A stretch of 64,000 nt of DNA, from the NCBI RefSeq assembly GCF_009362735.1, contig NZ_WHNP01000005.1:124001-188000 (forward strand). The letters run 5' to 3'. The notes below the pieces were generated by a model. It ran no database searches, was not told the origin of the DNA, and was given only the letters and a program-made list of their open reading frames with translations. This document shows, piece by piece, positions 1 through 8,081 of the stretch; within the stretch, counting starts at the first letter, position 1, and every line of letters begins with the position of its first letter. This DNA comes from Paraburkholderia franconis. GTDB lineage: Bacteria; Pseudomonadota; Gammaproteobacteria; Burkholderiales; Burkholderiaceae. The translations under genes and the position numbers were made by a program.

Positions 1-429
1 CTCGGCGCGATGCGGCGCGTGCTCGTGCGTCTGCAAAGGCTGCTCGCGCCGGAGCCCGGATCAATCTTTCGTCTGCTGGTGCGGCCGCCCGCGTGGCTGT
101 TGCCCGCCGACGTCCAGAGCCTGCGCGATTCGACGGAAGAGTTCTCGCTGGTGCTCGGCGATCTGTCCGGCCTCGCGGAGCGCATCAAGCTGCTGCAGGA
201 AGAAATCGCCGCGCGCCTGAACGAGCAGACCAACCGCACGCTGTTCACGCTGACCATCGTCACGGTGCTCGCGCTACCCATCAATATCATCGCGGGGCTG
301 TTCGGGATGAACGTCGGCGGCATTCCGCTCGCGGAGAACAAGCACGGCTTCTGGATGATGGTGCTGCTCGTCGTCAGCTTCACGCTGCTCGCGGGCTGGT
401 GGGGGTTGCGGCGCCGCATGCCGCGCTGA
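1..429 (+). CDS. CorA/ZntB-family divalent metal transporter, 3' part
   Basis: The reading frame is already open at base 1, so the true start lies outside the window and only about the last 142 residues are present. The C-terminal part has the CorA-family hallmark: a long helix (LQEEIAARLNEQTNRTLF) leading into TM1, the GMN motif in the form GLFGMNVGGIPL, and a second TM (MVLLVVSFTLLAGWWGL) ending in basic residues. The GMNVGGIP form is typical of the ZntB branch, which moves Zn2+ or other divalent cations across the inner membrane. The branch assignment (ZntB rather than CorA) is an inference from this short piece; family membership is firm. Confidence 0.85.
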   Translation, partial: LGAMRRVLVRLQRLLAPEPGSIFRLLVRPPAWLLPADVQSLRDSTEEFSLVLGDLSGLAERIKLLQEEIAARLNEQTNRTLFTLTIVTVLALPINIIAGLFGMNVGGIPLAENKHGFWMMVLLVVSFTLLAGWWGLRRRMPR

Positions 430-444
430 GTGTGCTGAGTGTGC
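427..444 (+). repeat. short 9-bp tandem repeat at the end of the CorA/ZntB gene
   Basis: TGAGTGTGC occurs twice in tandem (427-435, 436-444) followed by a partial third unit. It begins at the stop codon of the transporter gene. No function can be assigned. Confidence 0.5.
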
Positions 445-583
445 TGAGCATGGCGCACGTGGCCCGCGCGGCACTCGAAAACGCGTCCCCTTGACAAATG
501 GATCGCAAAGGCCGGGGGTAAAATCGTGGGCCGTTCGAGAGGAACGACACTGCACGCTGGACGCCCGTTTCAGGAGGCATGAC

Positions 584-892
584 ATGGCAAAGCTCGTCGC
601 GCTGTACAACGTACCCGCAGACCGCAACGCATTCGACGCCTATTACTTCGAGAAACACGTACCGCTCGCCAAATCCATTCCGGGCCTGCGCCGCTATGAA
701 GTGAGCGTGGGGCCCGTCGCGAGCGCGAAAGGCGAATCGCCGTACGCACTCGCCGCAATCCTCAGCTTCGACAGCTTCGACGCGCTTCAACAGGCGATGA
801 CCACGCCCGAAGCGGCGGCGACCACCGCCGACCTGCAGAACTTCGCGCAGGCAGGCGTCGAACTGCTCGTGTTCGACACGAAGGAGGTCTGA
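584..892 (+). CDS. EthD-family protein
   Basis: A 102-residue ferredoxin-like fold protein. It has the EthD pattern: an N-terminal beta strand (KLVALYNVP), then YYFEKHVPLAKSIPGLRRYEVS, the family's His-Pro-Leu core and strand. EthD proteins are small dimeric alpha-beta barrels found beside many degradative pathways; their biochemical role is mostly undefined. The ATG at 584 is preferred over longer frames because a strong AGGAGG (572-577) sits seven bases upstream. It stands alone between the transporter and the sugar-acid operon and is followed at once by a GC-rich hairpin. Confidence 0.75.
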   Translation: MAKLVALYNVPADRNAFDAYYFEKHVPLAKSIPGLRRYEVSVGPVASAKGESPYALAAILSFDSFDALQQAMTTPEAAATTADLQNFAQAGVELLVFDTKEV

Positions 893-923
893 CGCGGAAC
901 GCGCCGCGCTGCGCGTTCGCGTC
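891..923 (+). terminator. hairpin after the EthD-family gene
   Basis: GACGCGGAACGCGC (891-904) pairs with GCGCGTTCGCGTC (911-923) with a single bulged G and a 6-base loop. It overlaps the stop codon of the EthD-family gene. There is no T-tract, so it may be a weak terminator or a structure protecting the 3' end. Confidence 0.4.
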
Positions 924-1026
924 GTGCGTCGTACGCCGCGTGTCTATGCCGCTCGCGGCCTTGCTCCGCGCACGCCCATTTTTTGCAGGCTGCATCTACG
1001 TGTAATCCCTGGCGGACTGCTCCGGA

Positions 1027-1040
1027 TGATAACGCTACCA
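1027..1040 (+). promoter_or_regulatory. LacI-type operator, distal copy
   Basis: TGATAACGCTACCA, a semi-palindrome with the central CG typical of LacI/GalR operators. It matches 1116-1129 under the consensus TGATARCGYTACCA. It lies in the leader of the sugar-acid operon, which ends with a LacI-family regulator gene. Confidence 0.6.
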
Positions 1041-1115
1041 TCCGTTCATCCCATCGTCATCGATCCGCACAGAAAGAACGCCCGTCGCGTCCGCGCGCTT
1101 TGCTTCGAGCGGAAA

Positions 1116-1129
1116 TGATAGCGTTACCA
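1116..1129 (+). promoter_or_regulatory. LacI-type operator, proximal copy
   Basis: TGATAGCGTTACCA ends where the ribosome-binding site AAGGAGA of the dehydratase gene begins. It is spaced 89 bp from the first copy, so binding here could block transcription directly and the pair could support repression by looping. Confidence 0.6.
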
Positions 1130-1140
1130 AGGAGACTCAT

Positions 1141-2889
1141 TTGTCCTCGAATCGCAAGAAGCCGGAAGAGTTGCGCAGCTACCGCTGGTACGGCGTCAAC
1201 GATCTCCGTTCGTTCGGCCATCGCTCGCGCACCGCTCAGATGGGCTACCACTCGTCCGATTACATGGGCAAGCCGGTGATCGCCGTCGTCAACACGTGGA
1301 GCGAGATCAACTCGTGCCACACGCACTTCAAGCAGCGCGTCGAGGAAGTGAAGCGCGGCATCTGGCAGGCGGGCGGCTTTCCCGTCGAAATGCCCGTAAT
1401 GACGCTCGCCGAGCCGTTCCAGAAGCCGACCACGATGCTCTATCGCAACTTCCTCGCAATGGAGACGGAAGAGCTGCTCAAGTCGTATCCGTTCGACGGC
1501 TGCGTGCTGATGGGCGGCTGCGACAAGACCACACCGGGCCTGCTGATGGGCGCGATCAGCATGGCCCTGCCCGCGATCTATCTGCCCGCCGGTCCGATGC
1601 TGCGCGGCAACTGGAACGGCCGCACGCTCGGCAGCGGGTCGGACACATGGAAGTACTGGGCCGAGCTGCGCGCGGGCAAGATCACCGAGGACGAATGGAA
1701 GGGCATCGAGAGCGGCATTGCGCGCTCGCCGGGCCACTGCATGACGATGGGCACGGCATCGACGATGACGAGCGCGACGGAAGCGCTCGGTCTCACGCTG
1801 CCGGGTTTTTCGTCGATTCCCGCGGCGGATTCGCGGCACGCGCAGTACGCGTCGCTGACGGGCCAGCGCATCGTCGAGATGGTGTGGACCGATCAGAAGC
1901 CGTCGGACATTCTCACCGCGAAGTCCTTCGATAACGCCGTCACGACGGTGCTCGCGATGTCGGGTTCGACGAACGCGATCGTGCACCTCGTAGCCGTCGC
2001 GCGCCGCGCGGGCATCGATCTGACGACCGCGCGCTTCGACGAGCTCGCGCGCGTGACGCCCGTGCTCGGCAACATCCGTCCCGCCGGTCAGTATCTGATG
2101 GAGGACTTCTATTACGCGGGCGGCCTGCGCGCGCTGCTGGTCGAGCTGGGCGAGCTGATCGACGGAACGCAGATGACCGTGAACGGCTCGACGCTCGGCG
2201 AGAACATCGCGGGCGCGGAGATCTTCAACGACGACGTGATCCGCAAGCGCAGCAATCCCCTCGTCGAGCGCGACGGTCTCGCCGTGCTGACGGGCAATCT
2301 CGCGCCCGACGGCGCCGTGATCAAGCCCGCCGCGATGGAGCAGCATCTGCTGAAGCATCGTGGCCCCGCCGTCGTGTTCAAGGACTACAACGACATGGCC
2401 GCGCGCATCGACAGCGAAGAACTCGACGTAACGGCCGACTCGGTGATCGTGCTGCAGCATGCGGGCCCCGTCGGCGCGCCGGGCATGCCCGAATGGGGTC
2501 AGCTGCCGATTCCGCAGAAGCTGTTGAAAGCGGGCGTGCGCGACATGGTGCGTATCTCCGACGCGCGCATGAGCGGCACCAGCTACGGCGCGTGCGTGCT
2601 GCACGTCGCACCTGAATCGTTCGTCGGCGGGCCGCTCGCGCTCGTGAAGGACGGCGACATCATCGAACTCGATGTCGCCGCGCGGCGCCTGCATGTCGAC
2701 GTCAGCGACGCGGAACTGGCGAAGCGCAGGCAAGCGTGGACGCCGCCGAAGCGTCCGTTCGAGCGCGGCTTCGGCGTGATGCATCAACTGCACGTCACGC
2801 AGGCAAACAAGGGTTGCGACTTCGACTTCCTCGAAGAAAAACTCGCGGCGTCGCCGGAAGCGAACCGCGACGAGCCGGAAATCCATTAA
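1141..2889 (+). CDS. IlvD/Edd-family sugar-acid dehydratase (L-arabinonate dehydratase type)
   Basis: A 582-residue [2Fe-2S] dehydratase that removes water from an aldonic acid to give a 2-keto-3-deoxy acid. The three cluster cysteines fall at C59 (NSCHTHF), C127 ([10 protein letters not shown]) and C200 ([11 protein letters not shown]), the positions known for Rhizobium L-arabinonate dehydratase. The catalytic Ser motif [10 protein letters not shown] is near the C-terminus. Length fits the family (about 580). The start is TTG at 1141, five bases after AAGGAGA, with a LacI-type operator directly upstream. It is the first gene of a unit with an RraA-like aldolase, an MFS permease and a LacI regulator. 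The exact substrate (arabinonate, xylonate, galactonate or fuconate) cannot be read from sequence. A close paralogue lies at 38009-39769. Confidence 0.85.
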   Translation: MSSNRKKPEELRSYRWYGVNDLRSFGHRSRTAQMGYHSSDYMGKPVIAVVNTWSEINSCHTHFKQRVEEVKRGIWQAGGFPVEMPVMTLAEPFQKPTTMLYRNFLAMETEELLKSYPFDGCVLMGGCDKTTPGLLMGAISMALPAIYLPAGPMLRGNWNGRTLGSGSDTWKYWAELRAGKITEDEWKGIESGIARSPGHCMTMGTASTMTSATEALGLTLPGFSSIPAADSRHAQYASLTGQRIVEMVWTDQKPSDILTAKSFDNAVTTVLAMSGSTNAIVHLVAVARRAGIDLTTARFDELARVTPVLGNIRPAGQYLMEDFYYAGGLRALLVELGELIDGTQMTVNGSTLGENIAGAEIFNDDVIRKRSNPLVERDGLAVLTGNLAPDGAVIKPAAMEQHLLKHRGPAVVFKDYNDMAARIDSEELDVTADSVIVLQHAGPVGAPGMPEWGQLPIPQKLLKAGVRDMVRISDARMSGTSYGACVLHVAPESFVGGPLALVKDGDIIELDVAARRLHVDVSDAELAKRRQAWTPPKRPFERGFGVMHQLHVTQANKGCDFDFLEEKLAASPEANRDEPEIH

Positions 2890-2916
2890 CGCAAACTACG
2901 TCATAAGCCACCGAAA

Positions 2917-3654
2917 ATGACCGCATCCGAACAGCAGACCGTGAGCGCCGAAGCGCTCGACCAACTCCGCCACGTCAGCACGGCGACACTCACCACGCAA
3001 CTCTTCAAGCGCGGCCTGCGCAACGTGTTCCTGCAGGGCGTCGCGCCGCTCGCGAAGCCCGCGCCTGGCGCGCCGAATCTCGTCGGCCCCGCGTTTACGC
3101 TGCGCAATATTCCCGCGCGCGAAGACCTCGATCATGTCGGCGTGTTCCAGGACCCGGATCATCCGCAGCGCAAGGCCGTCGAAACGGCGCCGCCCGGCAG
3201 CGTGCTCGTGCAGGACTGCCGCGGCGAGCGCTCGGTCGCATCCGTCGGCTCGATTCTCGCGTTGCGGCTCGCGAAGCGCGGCGTCGCGGGCATGGTGTCC
3301 GACGGTCCCGTGCGCGATAGCGGCTCGATTTCGGAACTCGGCCTGCCCATCTGGTGCGCGGGCGCGAGCGCGCCGCTGAATCTCGCGAAGCATCACGCCG
3401 TCGACATGAACGTGCCGATCGCATGTGGTGGCGTGCCCGTGTATCCGGGCGATATCGTCGTCGCGGATGTCGACGGCGTCGTGATCGTGCCGCGCGAAAT
3501 GGCCGAAGCAGTCGCGCGCGATGCGATCGAGCAGGAACGGCTCGAAGCGTTCATCACGGAGCGCATCGCGCAAGGCAATCCGCTGCGCGGCAACTATCCG
3601 CCGAACGACGAAACGCTTGCCGCTTACGACGCGTGGCGCGAAGAGCAGAAGTAA
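2917..3654 (+). CDS. RraA-family protein (HMG aldolase-like)
   Basis: A 245-residue protein of the RraA/HMG-aldolase superfamily. It has the metal and substrate-binding motif GVAGMVSDGPVRDSG (Arg-Asp pair) and the downstream strands CGGVPVYPGDIVVADVDGVVIVP. Such proteins are metal-dependent lyases or hydratases acting on short keto acids; the old name RraA refers to an RNase E inhibitor. Lying 27 bases after the dehydratase, it probably acts on the 2-keto-3-deoxy acid produced there, for example as a retro-aldolase. That role is inferred from context. Confidence 0.75.
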   Translation: MTASEQQTVSAEALDQLRHVSTATLTTQLFKRGLRNVFLQGVAPLAKPAPGAPNLVGPAFTLRNIPAREDLDHVGVFQDPDHPQRKAVETAPPGSVLVQDCRGERSVASVGSILALRLAKRGVAGMVSDGPVRDSGSISELGLPIWCAGASAPLNLAKHHAVDMNVPIACGGVPVYPGDIVVADVDGVVIVPREMAEAVARDAIEQERLEAFITERIAQGNPLRGNYPPNDETLAAYDAWREEQK

Positions 3655-3658
3655 CGCG

Positions 3659-3714
3659 GCCGAAGCAAAGCAGCCGAAGCAATGCAGCCGAAGCAAAGCA
3701 GCCGAAGCAAAGCA
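3659..3714 (+). repeat. 14-bp tandem repeat, four copies
   Basis: GCCGAAGCAAAGCA is repeated four times head to tail (3659, 3673, 3687, 3701); only the second copy has one change (AATGCA). It fills most of the gap between the RraA-like gene and the permease gene. As 14 is not a multiple of three and no short gene fits, it is non-coding. Copy number is likely to vary between strains. Confidence 0.9.
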
Positions 3715-3779
3715 CCATCCGTCACGAACACAACTTGAACAACGAGGCCCGCGCGCATGCAGCGGGCCCAGGAGACATC

Positions 3780-5105
3780 GTGAACACCGTCACTTCAGCG
3801 ATCGACGAATCGCGCCTCATCAACCGGCTCGGGCTGCGGCTCATGCCGTTGCTCGGCCTTCTGTATCTGGTCGCGTATATCGACCGTTCGAACATCAGCT
3901 TCGCGAAGCTGCAGATGCTCGGCAGCCTCGGGCTCTCCGAAGTGGCGTATGGACTCGGCGCATCGCTGTTCTTCATCGGCTACCTGATCTTCGAGGTGCC
4001 GAGCAATGTCATGCTTCACAAGTACGGCGCGCCGAAGTGGATGGCGCGCATCATGTTCACGTGGGGCGTCGTGACGATCCTGCTCGCGTTCACGAAGAAC
4101 GCGACGATGTTCTACGTGCTGCGCTTTCTGCTGGGCGCGTCGGAGGCGGGGCTCTATCCGGGTGTGATCTATTTCCTGACGCTGTGGTTTCCGCAACGGC
4201 ATCGCGTGCGCATGCTCGGCTATTTCACGGTCGGCAGCAGCCTGGGCAACATGGTCGGCGCGCCGATCTGCGGATGGCTGCTCGACAAGGGCGGCTTCCT
4301 CGGCCTGCAGGGCTGGCAGCTCGTGTTCGTCGTCACGGGCATTCCATCCGTGCTGCTGACGCTCGTCGTGCTGTTCCTGCTGCCCGCGTCGCCGCGTGAA
4401 GCGACGTTCCTCTCGGACGACGAGAAGGCATGGCTCACGCGCACGCTCGAAGCGGAAAGCGCACAGGCCCGCAAGAACGCCGCGCATCATGCATCGCTGC
4501 TGAGTGTGCTCGCCGAGCCGCGCGTGATCGGCATGGCGCTCTACTACATGATGCTGTCGATCTCCGTGTACGGCGTCAGCTACTGGCTGCCGACGCTCGT
4601 GAAGGGCTTCGGCGTCAGCAACACGACGAACGGTTTCCTCAACATCATTCCGTGGCTGATGGCGACGATCGTGCTCGCATGGCTGCCGTCGAAACTGCGC
4701 GCGGGCAATCGCGCGATCATCGCGATGCTCGCGTCGGCGCTGCTCGGCATGGTGTTCTTTCTGTCGTCGGTGTTCATGCCGACCAATACGCTGCGCTTCA
4801 TCGCGCTGTGCTTCGGCGCGCCGTGCATGTATCTGCTGATCCCGTGCTTCTGGACGCTGCCGCCGAAGTTCCTGTTCGGCGCGCGCGCCGCAGCGGGCAT
4901 CGCGGCGATCAATTCGCTCGGCAATATCGGCGGCTTCATCGCGCAGAACCTCGTGCCGTTCGTCAAGCAGACGACGGGCAGCACGCAGGCGCCGATGCTG
5001 ATTCCCGCCACCTGCATGCTGATCTTCGCGATCGTGACGAGCTTCGTTCTGCGACGTAGCGGCAATGCGGTGCAAAACGTGAGCACCGCGCCCGCGACGG
5101 AGTGA
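3780..5105 (+). CDS. MFS sugar-acid permease (anion:cation symporter type)
   Basis: A 441-residue, 12-TM major facilitator. The first helix carries the ACS-family signature YLVAYIDRSNISFAKLQM, and later segments (VLRFLLGASEAGLYPGVIYFLTLWFP) match tartrate, galactonate and glucarate permeases. GTG at 3780 is chosen as start because AGGAGA (3770-3775) precedes it; longer frames run back through the tandem repeat. It very likely imports the sugar acid used by the upstream dehydratase, in symport with protons at the inner membrane. The exact substrate is unknown. Confidence 0.85.
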   Translation: MNTVTSAIDESRLINRLGLRLMPLLGLLYLVAYIDRSNISFAKLQMLGSLGLSEVAYGLGASLFFIGYLIFEVPSNVMLHKYGAPKWMARIMFTWGVVTILLAFTKNATMFYVLRFLLGASEAGLYPGVIYFLTLWFPQRHRVRMLGYFTVGSSLGNMVGAPICGWLLDKGGFLGLQGWQLVFVVTGIPSVLLTLVVLFLLPASPREATFLSDDEKAWLTRTLEAESAQARKNAAHHASLLSVLAEPRVIGMALYYMMLSISVYGVSYWLPTLVKGFGVSNTTNGFLNIIPWLMATIVLAWLPSKLRAGNRAIIAMLASALLGMVFFLSSVFMPTNTLRFIALCFGAPCMYLLIPCFWTLPPKFLFGARAAAGIAAINSLGNIGGFIAQNLVPFVKQTTGSTQAPMLIPATCMLIFAIVTSFVLRRSGNAVQNVSTAPATE

Positions 5106-5162
5106 AGCCGCTTTGAGGCATTGGCTACAATAGCCGCGCAACATTTTCGGGTGCACACATTC

Positions 5163-6227
5163 ATGCCGACCACCAAGCCAACCGACGCTTCGAACGAGCT
5201 CAAGGACAGCGCCACGACCGCGCGTCGCACGCGCGGCGGTCCGAAGGGCCTGCGCATCACGGATGTCGCGGCGCAGGCGGGCGTGTCGCCGATCACGGTA
5301 TCGCGCGTGTTCAACAATCCCGCTTCTGTGGCGCCCGAAACGCTCGAACGCGTGCGCCAGGTCGTGCAGAAGCTCGGCTACGTGCCGAACCGGCTTGCGG
5401 GCGGCCTGTCGTCGGCGCGCTCGCGGCTGATCGCGGCCATCGTGCCGACCATTGCGCACTCGCTGTTCTCCGAGACCATCCAGGTGTTCAGCGAGACGAT
5501 GTCGCGCGCGGGATATGAAGTGCTGCTCGCGCTGAGCGGCTATAGCGACACCAACGAAGAAAGCCTGCTCGATACCGTACTGAGCCGCCGTCCCGAAGGC
5601 GTGCTGCTGACGGGCGTCGCGCACACCGATTCATTGCGCGAGCGCTTGCGCAACGTCGGCATTCCCGTCGTCGAGACATGGGACATGACGGATACGCCCA
5701 TCGACATGCTGGTGGGCTTTTCGCACTACCAGATCGGCGTTGCTGTAGCGGAGCGTTTTCTATCGCGTGGCGTGAAGCGGCCCGCGCTGATATCGGCGAG
5801 CGATGCGCGCGCGCTCGCGCGCCGCGCCGGGTTTCGCGACCGGCTGGCGAAAGCGGGGATGACGGACGTCGCCGAAGTGATCGTCGAGCCGCCGAGCTCG
5901 CTGGCGACGGGCAAGGCCGCGCTGCCGCAACTGCTCGAGCGCGCGCCGCGAGTCGATGCCGTGTTCTGCGGCTCCGATCTGCTCGCGATCGGCGCGCTGG
6001 GCGCGGCGAAGGGCTTGGGCCTCGAAGTGCCGTCGCGGCTGGCGATTTGCGGCTTCGGCGATCTCGACTTCGCGTCGGAAACGTCGCCGCAACTGACGAC
6101 GGTGCGCGTCGACGGCACGCGCATCGGTGTGAGCGCCGCGCGGTTTCTGCTCGACCGGCTGAATGGCGTGCACGAGCCCGCGTTCGTCGATGTCGGGTTT
6201 AGCGTGGTGGAGCGGGAGTCGGCGTAA
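5163..6227 (+). CDS. LacI-family transcriptional regulator (GntR-like)
   Basis: A 354-residue regulator. The N-terminal helix-turn-helix (RITDVAAQAGVSPITVSRVFN) and hinge helix (YVPNRLAGGLSSARS) are classic LacI/GalR. The rest is a periplasmic-binding-protein-like sugar-binding core with the usual C-terminal GFGDLDFA strand. An unusual basic tail of about 30 residues precedes the helix-turn-helix. ATG 5163 is preferred over the upstream TTG. Lying last in the sugar-acid cluster, it most likely binds the two TGATARCGYTACCA sites before the dehydratase and is released by a pathway intermediate. Confidence 0.85.
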   Translation: MPTTKPTDASNELKDSATTARRTRGGPKGLRITDVAAQAGVSPITVSRVFNNPASVAPETLERVRQVVQKLGYVPNRLAGGLSSARSRLIAAIVPTIAHSLFSETIQVFSETMSRAGYEVLLALSGYSDTNEESLLDTVLSRRPEGVLLTGVAHTDSLRERLRNVGIPVVETWDMTDTPIDMLVGFSHYQIGVAVAERFLSRGVKRPALISASDARALARRAGFRDRLAKAGMTDVAEVIVEPPSSLATGKAALPQLLERAPRVDAVFCGSDLLAIGALGAAKGLGLEVPSRLAICGFGDLDFASETSPQLTTVRVDGTRIGVSAARFLLDRLNGVHEPAFVDVGFSVVERESA

Positions 6228-6440
6228 GCGATCTGCGACGGACAGAAGTCGTGCTGGCGCAACTCAAGGCCGTCATCTCCGATTGAGACACTCGCGACGG
6301 TCTTTAACCGTTGCCGTGCGTTCTATCGCGCACGCGACAGTTTAAGAATTCTCTGACATCTCGCGGTGCTTCTTCCCCTTAACATGCCGACCGGCGATTC
6401 GCATCGCGCGTGACGAGTGCCTAATCTCAGGGCGGTCTTG

Positions 6441-6461
6441 CTGGTGTCTCTGCGACACCAG
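6441..6461 (+). other. perfect inverted repeat in a 286-bp gap
   Basis: CTGGTGTC and GACACCAG form an 8-bp perfect stem with a 5-base loop, about 50 bp upstream of the next gene. No T-tract follows, so it is not a typical terminator. It could be an operator or a leader structure. The rest of the gap 6228-6513 shows nothing recognisable. Confidence 0.4.
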
Positions 6462-6513
6462 CCCGAAGCGATCCGCCAACTTCCCAGATTAGACAACATC
6501 ACAGGCCTCGATC

Positions 6514-7173
6514 ATGCCGACGCATCGTTTTCCCTTGGAACAAGGCGGTTCCGACCGTCTTGTCATCAAGACAGGTAACTTCAAATTCAACAAGGCCGAT
6601 ATCACGCTCGACGGACAATCCTTGCTCGCGGGCGCGACCTCCGAGCAGATAAAACAAGGCGTATCCGTTTCGTTGCCCGACGGCTCGCATCTGGCTATCA
6701 AGCTTGTTGCCGGTGCCTTTCGCGCTCAAGCAAGCGGTCTCGAGGTACTCCGCGACGGCAAGCCGCTGCCGGGCTCCATCGGCACGCCGGAACATGCCGT
6801 ACTGACGGCGAAGAGCGGCGGCCAAGTCCTGTACTTCCTGGCAGTCTTGAACTTCGTCGCTGGGTTGGTTGCGACGTACTCGAACAGCGACGGGCTCTTC
6901 GCCGCCAGCAACGCATTGCCATTAATCGCCATGGCAGCGTTGCTGGGCGTGCTAGGCCTTTTCGTCCAGCGCAAGCTCTCGCTGATCGCATTGGGCGTCT
7001 CGATTGCTATCCTGATCGGCGATGCTGTCGTGAGCGTCGCATCGCAGCTCGACGACGGCACGCATTTCAATCCCGGGTTTATCGTCGCGCGTGCTCTCTT
7101 CGTGCTGATTTTGATCGGCTATTTCCGCACGATTCGCCAATACAAACTGTCCGCTCAAACGGCGCACGCATAA
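6514..7173 (+). CDS. membrane protein of unknown function
   Basis: A 219-residue protein not recognised as any family. Residues 1-95 are soluble and look beta-rich. From about residue 100 there are four hydrophobic segments (VLYFLAVLNFVAGLVATY, LPLIAMAALLGVLGLFV, LSLIALGVSIAILIGDAVV, FIVARALFVLILIGYF), so it is an inner-membrane protein with an N-terminal cytoplasmic or periplasmic head. Codon use resembles the neighbours. The 39-base leader has no strong ribosome-binding site. It may be expressed with the next gene at 7264. Confidence 0.65.
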   Translation: MPTHRFPLEQGGSDRLVIKTGNFKFNKADITLDGQSLLAGATSEQIKQGVSVSLPDGSHLAIKLVAGAFRAQASGLEVLRDGKPLPGSIGTPEHAVLTAKSGGQVLYFLAVLNFVAGLVATYSNSDGLFAASNALPLIAMAALLGVLGLFVQRKLSLIALGVSIAILIGDAVVSVASQLDDGTHFNPGFIVARALFVLILIGYFRTIRQYKLSAQTAHA

Positions 7174-7263
7174 CCAGCGGGCGTCGCGGGACTTTCGGGT
7201 TTTCGCGAACGCATGTCATCGTATGGCTCGCTCATCGGGGCGAGGAGAGCAGGAACGCAAAAA

Positions 7264-7887
7264 ATGAAAATGATCGATAGACGTGTTATTGCTGGCGTGG
7301 CTGGCGTGGTCTGTTTCTTCGCAATTGCGGTTGTTGGCTCCAGGTTTTATCTGGAAAAGCGCGCAGTTGCGCGCGTACAGCAGGAAACCGAACAAATCAG
7401 ACGGGAAGCGGCCGCAAGACATCCTGACCAGCCGCTGTCGTTGGCGATGGCGAAGGACGCATCTGCCCGGATGAGCGCCGAACTGCACAACGAGTCGGAT
7501 GAGAAGAAGCGGCAGTTGCGTGCAGCGGCCGTGTTTTACGGGTTCTATGAAGCGAACACAGTCGTGCGCACAGAGTACTGTCGCGAGCTAGGCGTAGACA
7601 TTGGCCCCTTCGTAAAAGCATTCGAAAGCAGGCACGTCGATTTGCTGCAGAAGGCGAAAAAGCTGTCTGCCGATTTTCCGACAACAGTAGAACACGCTAC
7701 GGAGTTGATGAAGCCGCAAATGCGCGAAGTCATCGCCCAAGAGGCCGCTGATGCGGCGGCCAAGGGAAGGATGTCTAAAAGGCAGGTGTGCGAGTTCGTT
7801 GCGGGTCATGCGGACGCAATCGCGTCCAGGGGGACATTTGCAAAGATTCAACCTGACGCGTACGCCATCCTCAACGACGCGCATTGA
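7264..7887 (+). CDS. membrane-anchored protein of unknown function
   Basis: A 207-residue protein, unrecognised. It has one N-terminal membrane helix (about residues 9-27, VIAGVAGVVCFFAIAVVGS) followed by a charged, mainly helical domain containing two cysteines. ATG 7264 is chosen with AGGAA nine bases before it; an in-frame ATG lies 6 bases later. Topology suggests one anchor with the rest in the periplasm. It lies 90 bp after another unrecognised membrane protein, which may be its partner. Confidence 0.6.
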   Translation: MKMIDRRVIAGVAGVVCFFAIAVVGSRFYLEKRAVARVQQETEQIRREAAARHPDQPLSLAMAKDASARMSAELHNESDEKKRQLRAAAVFYGFYEANTVVRTEYCRELGVDIGPFVKAFESRHVDLLQKAKKLSADFPTTVEHATELMKPQMREVIAQEAADAAAKGRMSKRQVCEFVAGHADAIASRGTFAKIQPDAYAILNDAH

Positions 7888-7912
7888 ACGATATGCGATG
7901 ACCGGCTCCCCA

Positions 7913-7959
7913 GTCATTTCAACTCGTCTTCTAGTCAAAAAGACTGCTGTCAAAACGAC
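7913..7959 (+). promoter_or_regulatory. three NorR-type enhancer sites (GT-N7-AC)
   Basis: GTCATTTCAAC (7913-7923), GTCAAAAAGAC (7934-7944) and GTCAAAACGAC (7949-7959) all fit GT-N7-AC, the site bound by the NO-sensing activator NorR. Three copies is also the arrangement known upstream of E. coli norVW. They lie 42-88 bp before a sigma-54-like element and upstream of hemerythrin and nnrS, which are NO-linked genes. No norR gene is in the window. Confidence 0.6.
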
Positions 7960-8000
7960 TAGCATCAAATGCAGATGACTGTTTCTTAAAAGATTTACAG

Positions 8001-8016
8001 TTGGCACGAAACGTGT
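8001..8016 (+). promoter_or_regulatory. candidate sigma-54 promoter
   Basis: TTGGCACGAAACGTGT matches the -24 element (TTGGCACG) exactly, but the -12 element reads GTGT instead of TTGC. The NorR-type sites upstream make a sigma-54 promoter plausible. The poor -12 box lowers confidence. Confidence 0.45.
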
Positions 8017-8081
8017 ATAGGGGTTTACGCGGCCATGCGAGGCCGCGACTCTGTCAACACGAAAAAACGCAGGCCAACAAC

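Noticed and set aside
1057..2886. 609-residue open frame antisense to the first dehydratase gene
   Set aside because: Arg/His/Ala-rich shadow frame caused by high GC. The sense frame has full IlvD/Edd conservation. The same holds for the antisense frames at 3795-5624 and 37970-39766.
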